DNA of 64,000 bases, taken from contig JANPIV010000066.1 in the NCBI GenBank assembly GCA_031425155.1, positions 1-64,000 on the forward strand. Reading direction: 5' to 3'. The stretch comes from M3007 sp031425155 (GTDB taxonomy: Bacteria; Bacteroidota; Bacteroidia; Chitinophagales; Saprospiraceae). Positions within the stretch are counted from its first letter, which is position 1. The number at the start of each line of letters is the position of its first letter. The position numbers were made by a program, and so were the translations under genes. Positions 47,136 through 55,245 of the stretch are shown in pieces. Below the pieces are notes generated by a model. The model saw nothing but the letters and a program-made list of their open reading frames with translations. It was not told where the DNA came from and did not search any database.

Positions 47136-50100
47136 ATGTACGGCAAAAAGAAGCGAAGCAGTTACGGAGGCTGGTATGACCGACCCCAAAAACCAACCAT
47201 AGAACCGGGCAGCGGCATCCGGGGCAGTAAGAATTACGGGAGCACCTGGTGGGGCCAGCAATGGCTGAATGCCTTCACCCAAATCAGCGACGCTAACCGC
47301 CTGCCGCGTGGGCGCACGTACGCCAACAATGGCTCGGTACGCTCTATTCGCCTGGATAACAACAATGTAGAAGCGACTGTACAAGGCAGTCATTTGTATA
47401 AAGTACATATCCGCATTCCGGTTTTTTCGGAAAAAGAGCAGGAAAAAATCACCGCCCTCATCGCCGAAAACCCCGCCATACTATCCAGACTGCTCAATCG
47501 CGAACTGCCCATCGAACTTAATGCCGCCTGCCAACAGGAAGGCATCCAACTTTTCCCGCAGCGGTGGCACGATTTCAAGGCGACCTGCTCCTGCCCCGAT
47601 TCCGCGGCCCCCTGCAAACACCTGGCGGCGATCATTTACCTGCTGGCCAACGAAATTGACAAAAATCCCTTCGTCGTCTTCGATCTGCACCGCTTCGATC
47701 TGCTGGGCATGCTGGAACAGGAAGGTTTTGCCGCCGACCAAACCCGACAATTAGCCATTCCCGCCCTGTCCGATCTGTGGCGACCATTGGAGAAAAAAAA
47801 GGCGAAAGATCCGCTGACTACGGATGAAAATGCTGCTAAAGCACCCCTCGATTTTTCGCTGCTGCCCGATTGTCGCGACAATCTGCTGGCCATCCTGAGC
47901 GAAAAACCGGTGTTTTATCCTGCCAGCGATTTCAAACTTATCCTGAAAAAAATCTGGACCAACGTCGCCAAAGCCGCCCAGAAAGAACTCAATGCTACTA
48001 CCACTGCCCAAGCGACGGATAGCGACTACGACCGCGCCGAAAGGGTGGAAATGTACCTTTACGAAGATGGCGTGCCGGTGGAATTCAAAGTGCTGGATGC
48101 CGCCGATGAGGGCATACTCGAGACCGATAATGTCGCCGATTTGATCGAATGGCTGGCGGGTTTGCCCGCAGGCCGACTCGAACATTTTTCTGCCGAACTG
48201 CGGGGCCTGTGGCTGGCGGGACGTTTTGCCGAAGCCTGTGCGCGACATGGCGCTTTGGTGCCGCAACTGCTCTCTACGTCTGATAGTCAATACATTGTGC
48301 GGTGGTTGCCCGCGATGAACCAGGAGACGGTACGGACGATCATGCAACAAATCGCCACCGACTTACCGCCGGGTTTGCTGCATTACATTTCGGACGACGA
48401 TGTGTTTGCGCCCGTTGAACGCGACTATGTGCAGGCCGTGATTTCGGTTTTTCTTAGCCATTATGTCCACACCGCGCATGGGCTGGATACTGCCCAAATG
48501 AAGGAACCGGTCATCGCTCTCTTTGTCGGTGATGAACCGCAAACCTTCGAGCGTTTCGAGACCCGCGAGTACCCGGCGGCTATCGGACTGTGGCTCAACC
48601 GTTTTTTTCTCGGCGAAAAAGACCTGGTGCCCGTGCTCGTCGTCAGCGAACTCGAAGATAGTACGGAGGCTTTCGAGGTCAGCATGTCCATCGAGAATCG
48701 CCGCAATGTGTTGCAACCGCCGCTGCCCTTGCGCGATGTATTCGAGTCGCCCGCTTTTGCTGCCAACCGGCTCGAATTGCTGCGCGACCTGAGTACGCTG
48801 GCCGACTTTTTCCCCGATCTGCGCGGGCTGCTCACCGACAAGGGCCAGAAGCCGCTCCACTACGCCGCCCGCGATTTTGCGCAGGTTTTATTGGAAAAAC
48901 TGCCCATTATCGCCTTGTTTGGACTACGGGTGTTGCTGCCCAAATCGCTGTCCAAAATTCTGCGCCCCCAACTCAGTCTGCGACTCGCTGAAAATCCGGG
49001 CCGAGTGTTCAGCAATTCCATGCTCAGTTTGCAGGAAATGTTGAAATACCAGTGGCAAGTGGCCATTGGCGATCAGGATTTGACCCCCGACGAGTTTTTG
49101 CAGTTGCTGAAAAGCACCACCGGATTGGTCAAAATACGTGGCGAATACGTGTATTTCGACGAAAAAGAAATGAAATCCCTGGCGGAAAAACTCGCCAAAC
49201 CACCCGCGCTCAACGGCCCGGAACTGCTGCAAATCGCTTTCGCCGAGGAATACAACGGCATGCATATCTCGCTTTCGCCCGCTGTGCGCCAACTGATGGA
49301 CGAATTAATCAGCACGGAATTGATGCCATTACCCACGGGTTTGCAGGCTACGCTGCGTCCGTATCAGCATCGCGGTTACTCGTGGCTGGCCAAAAACGCC
49401 CGCATCGGTTTCGGAAGCATCCTGGCCGACGATATGGGTCTCGGCAAAACCCTGCAAGTCATCACTACCCTGCTGCACCTTAAACAAAGCGGTGCTTTGT
49501 CCGCTGGTCAACAGGCCCTGGTGGTGGCACCCACCACGCTGCTCACCAACTGGGAACGTGAGGTCGCCCGTTTTGCGCCCGATCTGACGACCTTTATTTA
49601 TCACGGCGGCGCACGCAATCTGGCGGCTTCCCAAGCAGCCGATATCGTGCTTACTTCCTACGGCGTGGTGCGTAGCGATACCGCGAAACTGGAAAAAACC
49701 ACCTGGTTGGCCCTTATTATTGATGAGGCCCAAAACATCAAAAACGCCGGGACGGAGCAGTCGAAATCCCTCAAAAAAATTCCCGCTTCTATTCGTATCG
49801 CCATGAGCGGCACACCCGTGGAAAACCGCCTGAGCGAATACTGGAGCGTGTTCGATTTTTCCAATAAAGGTTATCTCGGTGGCCCGGATGTGTTCAAGAC
49901 CCGCTACGCCATTCCCATCGAAGGGGAGCGTGATGCACTTGCTTTGCGCCGTTTCCGCAAGGTGACTGCGCCCTTCGTGCTGCGTCGTTTGAAAACCGAC
50001 AAAAGTATCATTAGCGACCTGCCCGATAAGGTGGAGCAAGACCAGTTTTGTACGTTGGCCCCTGCGCAAGCCGCACTTTACCAGAGCGTAGTGGACCGTT

Positions 50101-50753
50101 CGCTGGCCGAAATTGCCAAAAATGAAGGCATTGCCCGGCGCGGAATGATCCTGCAATTAATTACCGGGCTGAAACAAATTTGCAACCACCCGGCGCAGTT
50201 CCTGAAAAAAGGTTCGCCCGATCCTGATCTGTCTGGCAAATGTCCGCTGCTGCTCGATTTGGTGGGTCAAGCCCTCGAAAATGACGAGAAGGTGCTGATT
50301 TTCACGCAATTCCGGGAAATGGGCGACCTGCTGGCTCCCATGATTGAAGAGCGATTTGGCGTAACCGCGCCTTTCCTGCATGGCGGCGTGAGTCGCAAAG
50401 GCCGCGACGAGATGGTGGAGGATTTTCAGCAAAAACGGAGCAGTCGCGTGTTGATTCTTTCCTTAAAAGCCGGTGGCACAGGCCTCAACCTGACCGCCGC
50501 TTCGCAGGTCATCCATTTCGATCTGTGGTGGAATCCTGCCGTGGAAGCCCAGGCGACTGATCGCGCTTTCCGCATCGGGCAAAAGCGTAATGTGCAAGTG
50601 CATCGCTTCATCACTTCGGCCTCTTTCGAGGAGCGCATCAACGCCATGATCCAGTCCAAAAAGGAACTGGCCGATCTGACGGTAGCGGCTGGGGAAACCT
50701 GGATTGGCGAGTTGTCGGATAAGGATTTGCAGGGATTGTTTGAACTGGGGTAA
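47136..50753 (+). CDS. SWIM zinc-finger SNF2-family helicase
   Basis: A 1205-residue protein from the Met at 47136 (MYGKKKRSSYGGWYD); the upstream frame lacks conserved features. A SWIM zinc finger lies near 150 (CSCPDSAAPCKHLAAIIYLL). The SNF2 ATPase core occupies the C-terminal 450 residues: Walker A DDMGLGKTLQVIT near 765, DEAQ box IIDEAQNIKNAG near 863, MSGTPVENRLSEYWS, and motif VI QATDRAFRIGQKRNVQVHRF. The RIGQ form is typical of bacterial SWIM/SNF2 proteins. A DNA or RNAP remodelling role is expected from the family. The 90-bp gap from the TPR gene has no terminator, so read-through is possible. Confidence 0.92.
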   Translation: MYGKKKRSSYGGWYDRPQKPTIEPGSGIRGSKNYGSTWWGQQWLNAFTQISDANRLPRGRTYANNGSVRSIRLDNNNVEATVQGSHLYKVHIRIPVFSEKEQEKITALIAENPAILSRLLNRELPIELNAACQQEGIQLFPQRWHDFKATCSCPDSAAPCKHLAAIIYLLANEIDKNPFVVFDLHRFDLLGMLEQEGFAADQTRQLAIPALSDLWRPLEKKKAKDPLTTDENAAKAPLDFSLLPDCRDNLLAILSEKPVFYPASDFKLILKKIWTNVAKAAQKELNATTTAQATDSDYDRAERVEMYLYEDGVPVEFKVLDAADEGILETDNVADLIEWLAGLPAGRLEHFSAELRGLWLAGRFAEACARHGALVPQLLSTSDSQYIVRWLPAMNQETVRTIMQQIATDLPPGLLHYISDDDVFAPVERDYVQAVISVFLSHYVHTAHGLDTAQMKEPVIALFVGDEPQTFERFETREYPAAIGLWLNRFFLGEKDLVPVLVVSELEDSTEAFEVSMSIENRRNVLQPPLPLRDVFESPAFAANRLELLRDLSTLADFFPDLRGLLTDKGQKPLHYAARDFAQVLLEKLPIIALFGLRVLLPKSLSKILRPQLSLRLAENPGRVFSNSMLSLQEMLKYQWQVAIGDQDLTPDEFLQLLKSTTGLVKIRGEYVYFDEKEMKSLAEKLAKPPALNGPELLQIAFAEEYNGMHISLSPAVRQLMDELISTELMPLPTGLQATLRPYQHRGYSWLAKNARIGFGSILADDMGLGKTLQVITTLLHLKQSGALSAGQQALVVAPTTLLTNWEREVARFAPDLTTFIYHGGARNLAASQAADIVLTSYGVVRSDTAKLEKTTWLALIIDEAQNIKNAGTEQSKSLKKIPASIRIAMSGTPVENRLSEYWSVFDFSNKGYLGGPDVFKTRYAIPIEGERDALALRRFRKVTAPFVLRRLKTDKSIISDLPDKVEQDQFCTLAPAQAALYQSVVDRSLAEIAKNEGIARRGMILQLITGLKQICNHPAQFLKKGSPDPDLSGKCPLLLDLVGQALENDEKVLIFTQFREMGDLLAPMIEERFGVTAPFLHGGVSRKGRDEMVEDFQQKRSSRVLILSLKAGGTGLNLTAASQVIHFDLWWNPAVEAQATDRAFRIGQKRNVQVHRFITSASFEERINAMIQSKKELADLTVAAGETWIGELSDKDLQGLFELG

Positions 50754-50921
50754 CATTTGTTTAAAATACGCCAACTTTTAGCATATAATCTACTGCAAAT
50801 TAAGTATAGATAAATAGATTTAGTCGAATTTTTGAATAAAAACCAAACATTACACTCTCTATTTCGGTCAAAAACCTGTACATTTCGGCGCATTTATCTC
50901 GGAACCAAATGAACATGCGCC

Positions 50922-52346
50922 ATGCCCAGTCCTCCGCCCGGATTAGGCTTACATCTGCGGAATTTCTGTCGAGGCAGTTTTTCTGTGGTGGAACGCCTCC
51001 AATCAACCCTTACCGCTCAAGGCATCACGTGTTGCGATTATGAACACGATGAAGAGCGAAACAAAAACGTGCTGCTGCTTTTCAATTTACTGAATTTAAC
51101 GGAAGACCTATGCGCGGTCGTGCTCGAGCACACCCGGCAGGCAGATTTTGTCCTTTTGGTCAATATGGGCGAGTTGCCTGCTCCGCCGCGCCTGATCTGG
51201 GAACTGCTCGAAAAGGGCGCAGCCGACGTGCTGCACCTGGCTGCGCAACCGAAGGCGCCCGACATCATCCGCTCCCGCCTGGAGCGAAAAGTAAAAATCG
51301 AGCAGTTGCTGGATACACCGACCGTCCGCGATCAGCTCGTGGGCGCCAGCCCGCAATGGATGGCCGCGCTCCGCCAAATTGTCGAAATCGCCCACTTTAC
51401 CCAGGATTCGGTGCTCATTTTGGGCGAAAGTGGTACTGGTAAAGAGCTGGCTGCCCGATTAGTGCATAATCTGGACACGCGGCCTCTGAAAAAAGATATG
51501 GTGCTCCTCGATTGCAGCACGATTGTATCCGACCTGTCGGGCAGCGAATTTTTTGGTCACGAAAAGGGGGCTTTTACCAACGCCATCGCGCTGCGGGAGG
51601 GTGCTTTTTGCCTGGCGGATCGCGGGACGCTGTTCCTGGATGAGATCGGCGAATTGCCGCTGGGATTGCAGTCCGAACTGCTGCGGGTCATTCAGGAAGG
51701 CACTTACAAGCGAGTGGGCAGCAACCATTGGAAGCAAACCAATTTTCGGCTGGTATGCGCCACCAATCGGAATTTGTTGCGCGAAGTACAGCAGCATCAG
51801 TTCCGGGAAGACCTGTATTACCGCATTTCCACGTGGGTGGTGACGCTGCCCAGCCTGCGCGACCGCCGCGAGGATATTCCCGCGCTGGCGCAATTTTTTC
51901 TGGAAAAATCCCTCGCCAAAAGCAATGTACCCGCATTGGACGCTTTTTTGATCAATTACCTGGTGGCGCGCGACTATCCGGGTAATGTGCGCGAATTACA
52001 GCAGCTGATTACCCGTATTGCTCACCGCTACGTCGGGAAGGGGCCACTAACGATCAGTGATTTGCCCGCTATGGACCGCCCGAATGTCCAGGAAATAGAC
52101 GCTGTATTTGATGAGCAGGGTTTTGTGAACGCCCTGCGCCGGGCCGTGAACAATGGCTGGAATTTGAAAGATATTGTCAGTCATGTATCTGACCGCGTCA
52201 AGGATATTGCCATTATTTCTACCAATGATGATCTGCAGGCGGCGGCACATTTGTTGAGTGTCAGCGACCGCACGATGCAGATTCATAAGGCGGCGCGTAG
52301 ATCAGGTCCCGACGTCAGTGCCCCGTCGGCAGCCATGGGTCCCTGA
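50922..52346 (+). CDS. sigma-54-type AAA+ transcriptional activator with atypical loop
   Basis: A 474-residue protein. Residues 1 to about 125 form a receiver-like or unassigned sensor domain. The AAA+ domain has Walker A GESGTGKELAAR near 168, the sigma-54 contact loop GAFTNA near 216 (canonical GAFTGA), and Walker B GTLFLDEIGELP. The C-terminal helix-turn-helix reads LQAAAHLLSVSDRTMQIHKA. Members of this class drive transcription from sigma-54 promoters as hexamers. The G-to-N change in the loop is unusual and could weaken contact with sigma-54. The stop codon region overlaps the convergent amidohydrolase gene by 32 bp. Targets are unknown; the divergent block at 53.7-60.5 kb is not directly linked to it. 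Confidence 0.85.
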   Translation: MPSPPPGLGLHLRNFCRGSFSVVERLQSTLTAQGITCCDYEHDEERNKNVLLLFNLLNLTEDLCAVVLEHTRQADFVLLVNMGELPAPPRLIWELLEKGAADVLHLAAQPKAPDIIRSRLERKVKIEQLLDTPTVRDQLVGASPQWMAALRQIVEIAHFTQDSVLILGESGTGKELAARLVHNLDTRPLKKDMVLLDCSTIVSDLSGSEFFGHEKGAFTNAIALREGAFCLADRGTLFLDEIGELPLGLQSELLRVIQEGTYKRVGSNHWKQTNFRLVCATNRNLLREVQQHQFREDLYYRISTWVVTLPSLRDRREDIPALAQFFLEKSLAKSNVPALDAFLINYLVARDYPGNVRELQQLITRIAHRYVGKGPLTISDLPAMDRPNVQEIDAVFDEQGFVNALRRAVNNGWNLKDIVSHVSDRVKDIAIISTNDDLQAAAHLLSVSDRTMQIHKAARRSGPDVSAPSAAMGP

Positions 52347-53154
52347 TTTCCCACTCCATTTTAGAGGCGTTTTTTTCAGGTAAACGAATATCTGGGGATG
52401 GTACTGGCAGCAGATTGGGCGCGCGGCGTACCGGACGCGTGAGGCGCAAGAAATTGCCGCCCAGCACCTGCGCCTGCTCGCGGGGCGTGAATTTCAGGGC
52501 ATAAATTTTTTCTAATTCCACTGCCGGATGCAGCCAGGGGCCGTCGGTGCCAAAAAGTATTTTCGACGCGCCCGCCCGTCTGGCCGCCATCTCCAGCAGA
52601 TCGAAACGCCGTACGCCGGAAGTGTCGGTATAAATATTCGGGTGGCGTTCCAACATGGGAATAAACGCCAGTTGGGCGCGCCAGTCGTCGGCAAAACTGC
52701 CCAGATGCGGAATGATAAAATTCACGTCGGGATATTGAGTGGCCAGCAATTCCACGGCTGATACTTCACCGACTACGTCGTATAGCACCGGCAAACGCCA
52801 GAAACGTGCCGCTTCGCAAATCTCCCGCGAAATGCGCGCATCGAGCCGGTGGACTTTAAGGCCGCAAAACCCCAGCGACGTCACGGCTTCGCGCACCATC
52901 CTGGCCACCCGTCCCCGGTCGGCCACGGCGTGGATGAAGGCAAATCCATAGAATTGTTCCGGTCGGGCCTGCACAATACGCGCCACGTAGCGATTGGCCC
53001 GGGCATAGTCGGAGTGGAAAGCCGCAAAGAGGTTGGTACGGTCAATCCCTGCCTCCGCCGACCAGCGCAGAAAATTTTGCAGCGGTGCATCCGTATCCCA
53101 GGGACCCGTCAATCCGTCTCCTTTTCCGGCATGGCAGTGGCAGTCGATGATCAT
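52315..53154 (-). CDS. amidohydrolase family metal-dependent hydrolase
   Basis: A 279-residue TIM-barrel protein of the amidohydrolase-2 (PF04909-like) family. Metal ligands visible are DCHCHAG (His5, His7), IIPHLGSF (His about 149) and the terminal Asp in ILFGTDGPW (about 202). A Lys in GLKVHRLD (about 100) may correspond to the carbamylated or substrate-binding lysine. Members include decarboxylases and lactonases; the substrate cannot be predicted. It is convergent with and overlaps the activator gene. The MITE-like element lies 125 bp upstream of its start codon. Confidence 0.82.
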   Translation of the reverse strand: MIIDCHCHAGKGDGLTGPWDTDAPLQNFLRWSAEAGIDRTNLFAAFHSDYARANRYVARIVQARPEQFYGFAFIHAVADRGRVARMVREAVTSLGFCGLKVHRLDARISREICEAARFWRLPVLYDVVGEVSAVELLATQYPDVNFIIPHLGSFADDWRAQLAFIPMLERHPNIYTDTSGVRRFDLLEMAARRAGASKILFGTDGPWLHPAVELEKIYALKFTPREQAQVLGGNFLRLTRPVRRAPNLLPVPSPDIRLPEKNASKMEWEIRDPWLPTGH

Positions 53155-53278
53155 AAAGAAATAATTGAGGATTTGAGGATTCGAGGATTCGATTAAATAA
53201 CTTACTATTAATTACTTAAATCATAAAATTATTTATAATGTGAAGCATAGATCAAATAAACAGGTTTTAACTTTGATT

Positions 53279-53489
53279 AGGAACGTGCAAAGAATAAGTT
53301 AGTAATTGTGTCTTCGTGTTGATTTGTCATGTCGCAGAGAAACGGAGACATCCACACAAGCCAGGTTATTAGGAATACCCCTTGAGCAGGAAATGCTGGA
53401 TTACCTGGCTTGTGTGGATGTCTGCACTCCGTTGCGACATGACAAACAAGACGGCAGGAAAATTCACAAATTATTTCTTACACATTCCT
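53279..53489. mobile_element. MITE-like element, copy 2
   Basis: A 211-bp element in inverse orientation to the copy at 8834-9043, with about 93% identity by eye. Its ends are AGGAACGTGCAAAGAATAA and its imperfect complement TTATTTCTTACACATTCCT. It has the same internal 20-bp hairpin arms. The end repeats differ at a few positions, so this copy is slightly more decayed. Left flank GATT and right flank TAATT give no convincing target-site duplication. Confidence 0.8.
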
Positions 53490-53518
53490 TAATTCCTCCA
53501 AATGAAAATCCAGATTTG

Positions 53519-53581
53519 AGTGGTGGCATGGGTTCGGCAAAATTTTTCTTTGAAAAATTTTGCCGAACCCATGCCACCACT
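53519..53581. repeat. perfect 29-bp inverted repeat hairpin
   Basis: Arms at 53519-53547 and 53553-53581 pair perfectly around a 5-nt loop CTTTG. The arms begin AGTGGTGGCATGGG and become A/T-rich near the loop. It lies 130 bp beyond the end of the gene block at 53.7-60.5 kb and next to the MITE copy. It could be a strong terminator or structured RNA, or a separate palindromic repeat. Confidence 0.75.
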
Positions 53582-53711
53582 AGCAAACGCTCAATGCCTT
53601 TTTCCGCAAACAGTTGTCGAATTATGCTTTGCGAGTAGAAATTGTCGCAATAAATTGATTGTCAAAATATTGTGGGGACTTCAAAAACATCTGTTCAACC
53701 TATGATTCGCA

Positions 53712-54260
53712 TTAAAAATTAAACTCCATTTCTCCTTTTGGTATGCGGGTAGGGCGAGCACCAAGTTGCTTATTCTGACCGGCGGAACGCATGGTCTCCA
53801 CATACGCATCGTCAGGCGGTAAGCCAGCGGCACGCAAACCGTAAAACGCCTTTTGGTCTTCTACCCAGGGATTGGGCGTAGGCCGCAGTTTGCCATTGCC
53901 GGTAGCCTGCACACTTACTCCGGCCGTCTGCAATCTCTTTTGCGTTTTATCACCAACAGGGCGGTTACCCAGTACCTGATTGAATGCCCGTTGCAAAGCC
54001 GATGCTCCCAGATGCTGGTCTTTGGTCAGGGCGACGGTACTCATTTTGTTGTGAAACTCTGGGGGATAAGCCGCTTTTTGATGAATATGGTGGTTTTCCG
54101 TGCGTGGCGCAACCTTGCTACGATAGCGTTCAGCGACATAGGAAGTTTCGCTTTGTGCAGTATTCTGCCGACATTTGGTGCAGCCGCAATTGCAAGGAGC
54201 AGCACCATTGGTCTCGTACTCCATTTCGGAGAAAATAGAACTAAGTATATTGCCAAACAT
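53712..54260 (-). CDS. small protein sharing leader and N-terminus with the adjacent amidase
   Basis: A 182-residue protein of unknown function. Its first 31 residues (MFGNILSSIFSEMEYE, then a cysteine cluster CNCGCTKC) are nearly the same as those of the upstream amidase. The rest has no recognised domain. A middle part (KDQHLGASALQRAFNQVLG) looks helical, and the protein ends KGEMEFNF, an alternating acidic/aromatic tail like the amidase tail. No Sec signal is present. The shared start includes about 30 bp of upstream DNA, indicating duplication of a leader plus coding cassette. It could be an immunity, carrier or substrate partner of the amidase, all inferred. Confidence 0.65.
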   Translation of the reverse strand: MFGNILSSIFSEMEYETNGAAPCNCGCTKCRQNTAQSETSYVAERYRSKVAPRTENHHIHQKAAYPPEFHNKMSTVALTKDQHLGASALQRAFNQVLGNRPVGDKTQKRLQTAGVSVQATGNGKLRPTPNPWVEDQKAFYGLRAAGLPPDDAYVETMRSAGQNKQLGARPTRIPKGEMEFNF

Positions 54261-54290
54261 AATAGGTTTTATTTTGAAAATGAAGGTTTT
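54171..54290. repeat. direct repeat of leader plus N-terminal coding cassette (copy B)
   Basis: This 120-bp segment matches 55076-55195 at an offset of exactly 905 bp, with roughly 85-90% identity by eye. It covers about 30 bp upstream of the ATG and the first 30 codons of the small protein. The central part around the start codon is the most conserved. Confidence 0.75.
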
Positions 54291-54310
54291 AGTGGATAAT
54301 GCCTGCTGGT

Positions 54311-55165
54311 TTAAAACTCGAATTCAAACTCGGCTTCCACAGGACGTGGTTTTCGCCAGGATGCGGGTATTGGGCTGCCACCCTCTTCTTTGAATGTAGC
54401 ACCACCGCTTCCCAACCCCAATTGCTGAACGGCCCATTCTCCCACATTGTACCAAATCTCCGGACCTGGATCATTACCACGCAGACCGCTGGATTGGCGA
54501 TGTGCCAGGATATGGCGTATGCTAGGGACTTTTTCAGTGATCGCGGTGACTAATCTCCGGCCTGCTTCCATTTGTTCCTGAGTCGGGTAAAGGCAGCCCC
54601 GCACGACTACATTTCCTGATTTCACGGTGTGGCCGACTTTCTTGTAAATTGGTTTTGACACGCCTTTTACGCACTTGCCGTTTTGTTTTGGGGCACAATC
54701 CCACCAGCATTGCTTTCTCTCAATATCCGGGAAATTACCAGCGAATTCAATGCCGACGCTCCGTCCGTTAAAACTATTGGCATGTTGGATCAGGTCTGTT
54801 TCTGGATAAAGTTTCAGTATTCTACCATTGGGCATGACTACATAGTGTGCTCCTACGCTGAAATAAGCGGTGGGATCATTGTTTAAATTGCCGGCAGTCT
54901 GGTGTAATACAATCGCATTGACTTGCGAAAGTGGCCTGGTTCCCCTCCGGCAGGCAAAACCAGCGTTGCTGCTACATTTCTTTGGATTAGCCTGCTTCGT
55001 AAAGTCTTCAATCCCGTATTCAGCATCAATGCCAGCCACATCGGTTTCAAATGACAATTCGGCTTCGTCTTGCCTACATTTGGTGCAGCCGCAATTGCAA
55101 GGACGAGTGCCATTGGACTCATACTCCATTTCGGAGAAAATAGAACTAAGTATATTGCCAAACAT
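54311..55165 (-). CDS. N-acetylmuramoyl-L-alanine amidase with cysteine-cluster N-terminus and FEFEF tail
   Basis: A 284-residue protein. The amidase_2 (T7 lysozyme-like) domain spans about 60-250: VLHQTAG (zinc His about 88), SVGIEFAGNFPD, HILAHRQ (zinc His about 220) and NDPGPEIW with the conserved DPGP. It cleaves the MurNAc-L-Ala bond of peptidoglycan. The N terminus (MFGNILSSIFSEMEYE, then CNCGCTKC) is shared with the next gene and contains no signal peptide. The protein ends PVEAEFEFEF. How a murein hydrolase without a Sec signal reaches its substrate is unexplained. Transcription starts after the terminator of the preceding operon. Confidence 0.85.
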   Translation of the reverse strand: MFGNILSSIFSEMEYESNGTRPCNCGCTKCRQDEAELSFETDVAGIDAEYGIEDFTKQANPKKCSSNAGFACRRGTRPLSQVNAIVLHQTAGNLNNDPTAYFSVGAHYVVMPNGRILKLYPETDLIQHANSFNGRSVGIEFAGNFPDIERKQCWWDCAPKQNGKCVKGVSKPIYKKVGHTVKSGNVVVRGCLYPTQEQMEAGRRLVTAITEKVPSIRHILAHRQSSGLRGNDPGPEIWYNVGEWAVQQLGLGSGGATFKEEGGSPIPASWRKPRPVEAEFEFEF

Positions 55166-55195
55166 AATGGATTTTATTTTGAAAATGAAGGATTC
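55076..55195. repeat. direct repeat of leader plus N-terminal coding cassette (copy A)
   Basis: The partner of 54171-54290. It includes the segment upstream of the amidase start codon (TTTTATTTTGAAAATGAAGG on the plus strand) and the codons for the cysteine cluster. Retention of the upstream part suggests it carries shared expression signals. Confidence 0.75.
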
Positions 55196-55203
55196 AAGTA
55201 ATA

Positions 55204-55235
55204 AAAGAGGCTGTCTTATGAGAAACAGCCTCTTT
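55204..55235 (-). terminator. terminator closing the four-gene block 60500-55246
   Basis: The stem AAAGAGGCTGT pairs perfectly with ACAGCCTCTTT around a 10-nt loop, 11 bp after the stop of the proline-rich gene on the minus strand, and is followed by TTATT. Confidence 0.75.
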
Positions 55236-55245
55236 ATTCAAATTA

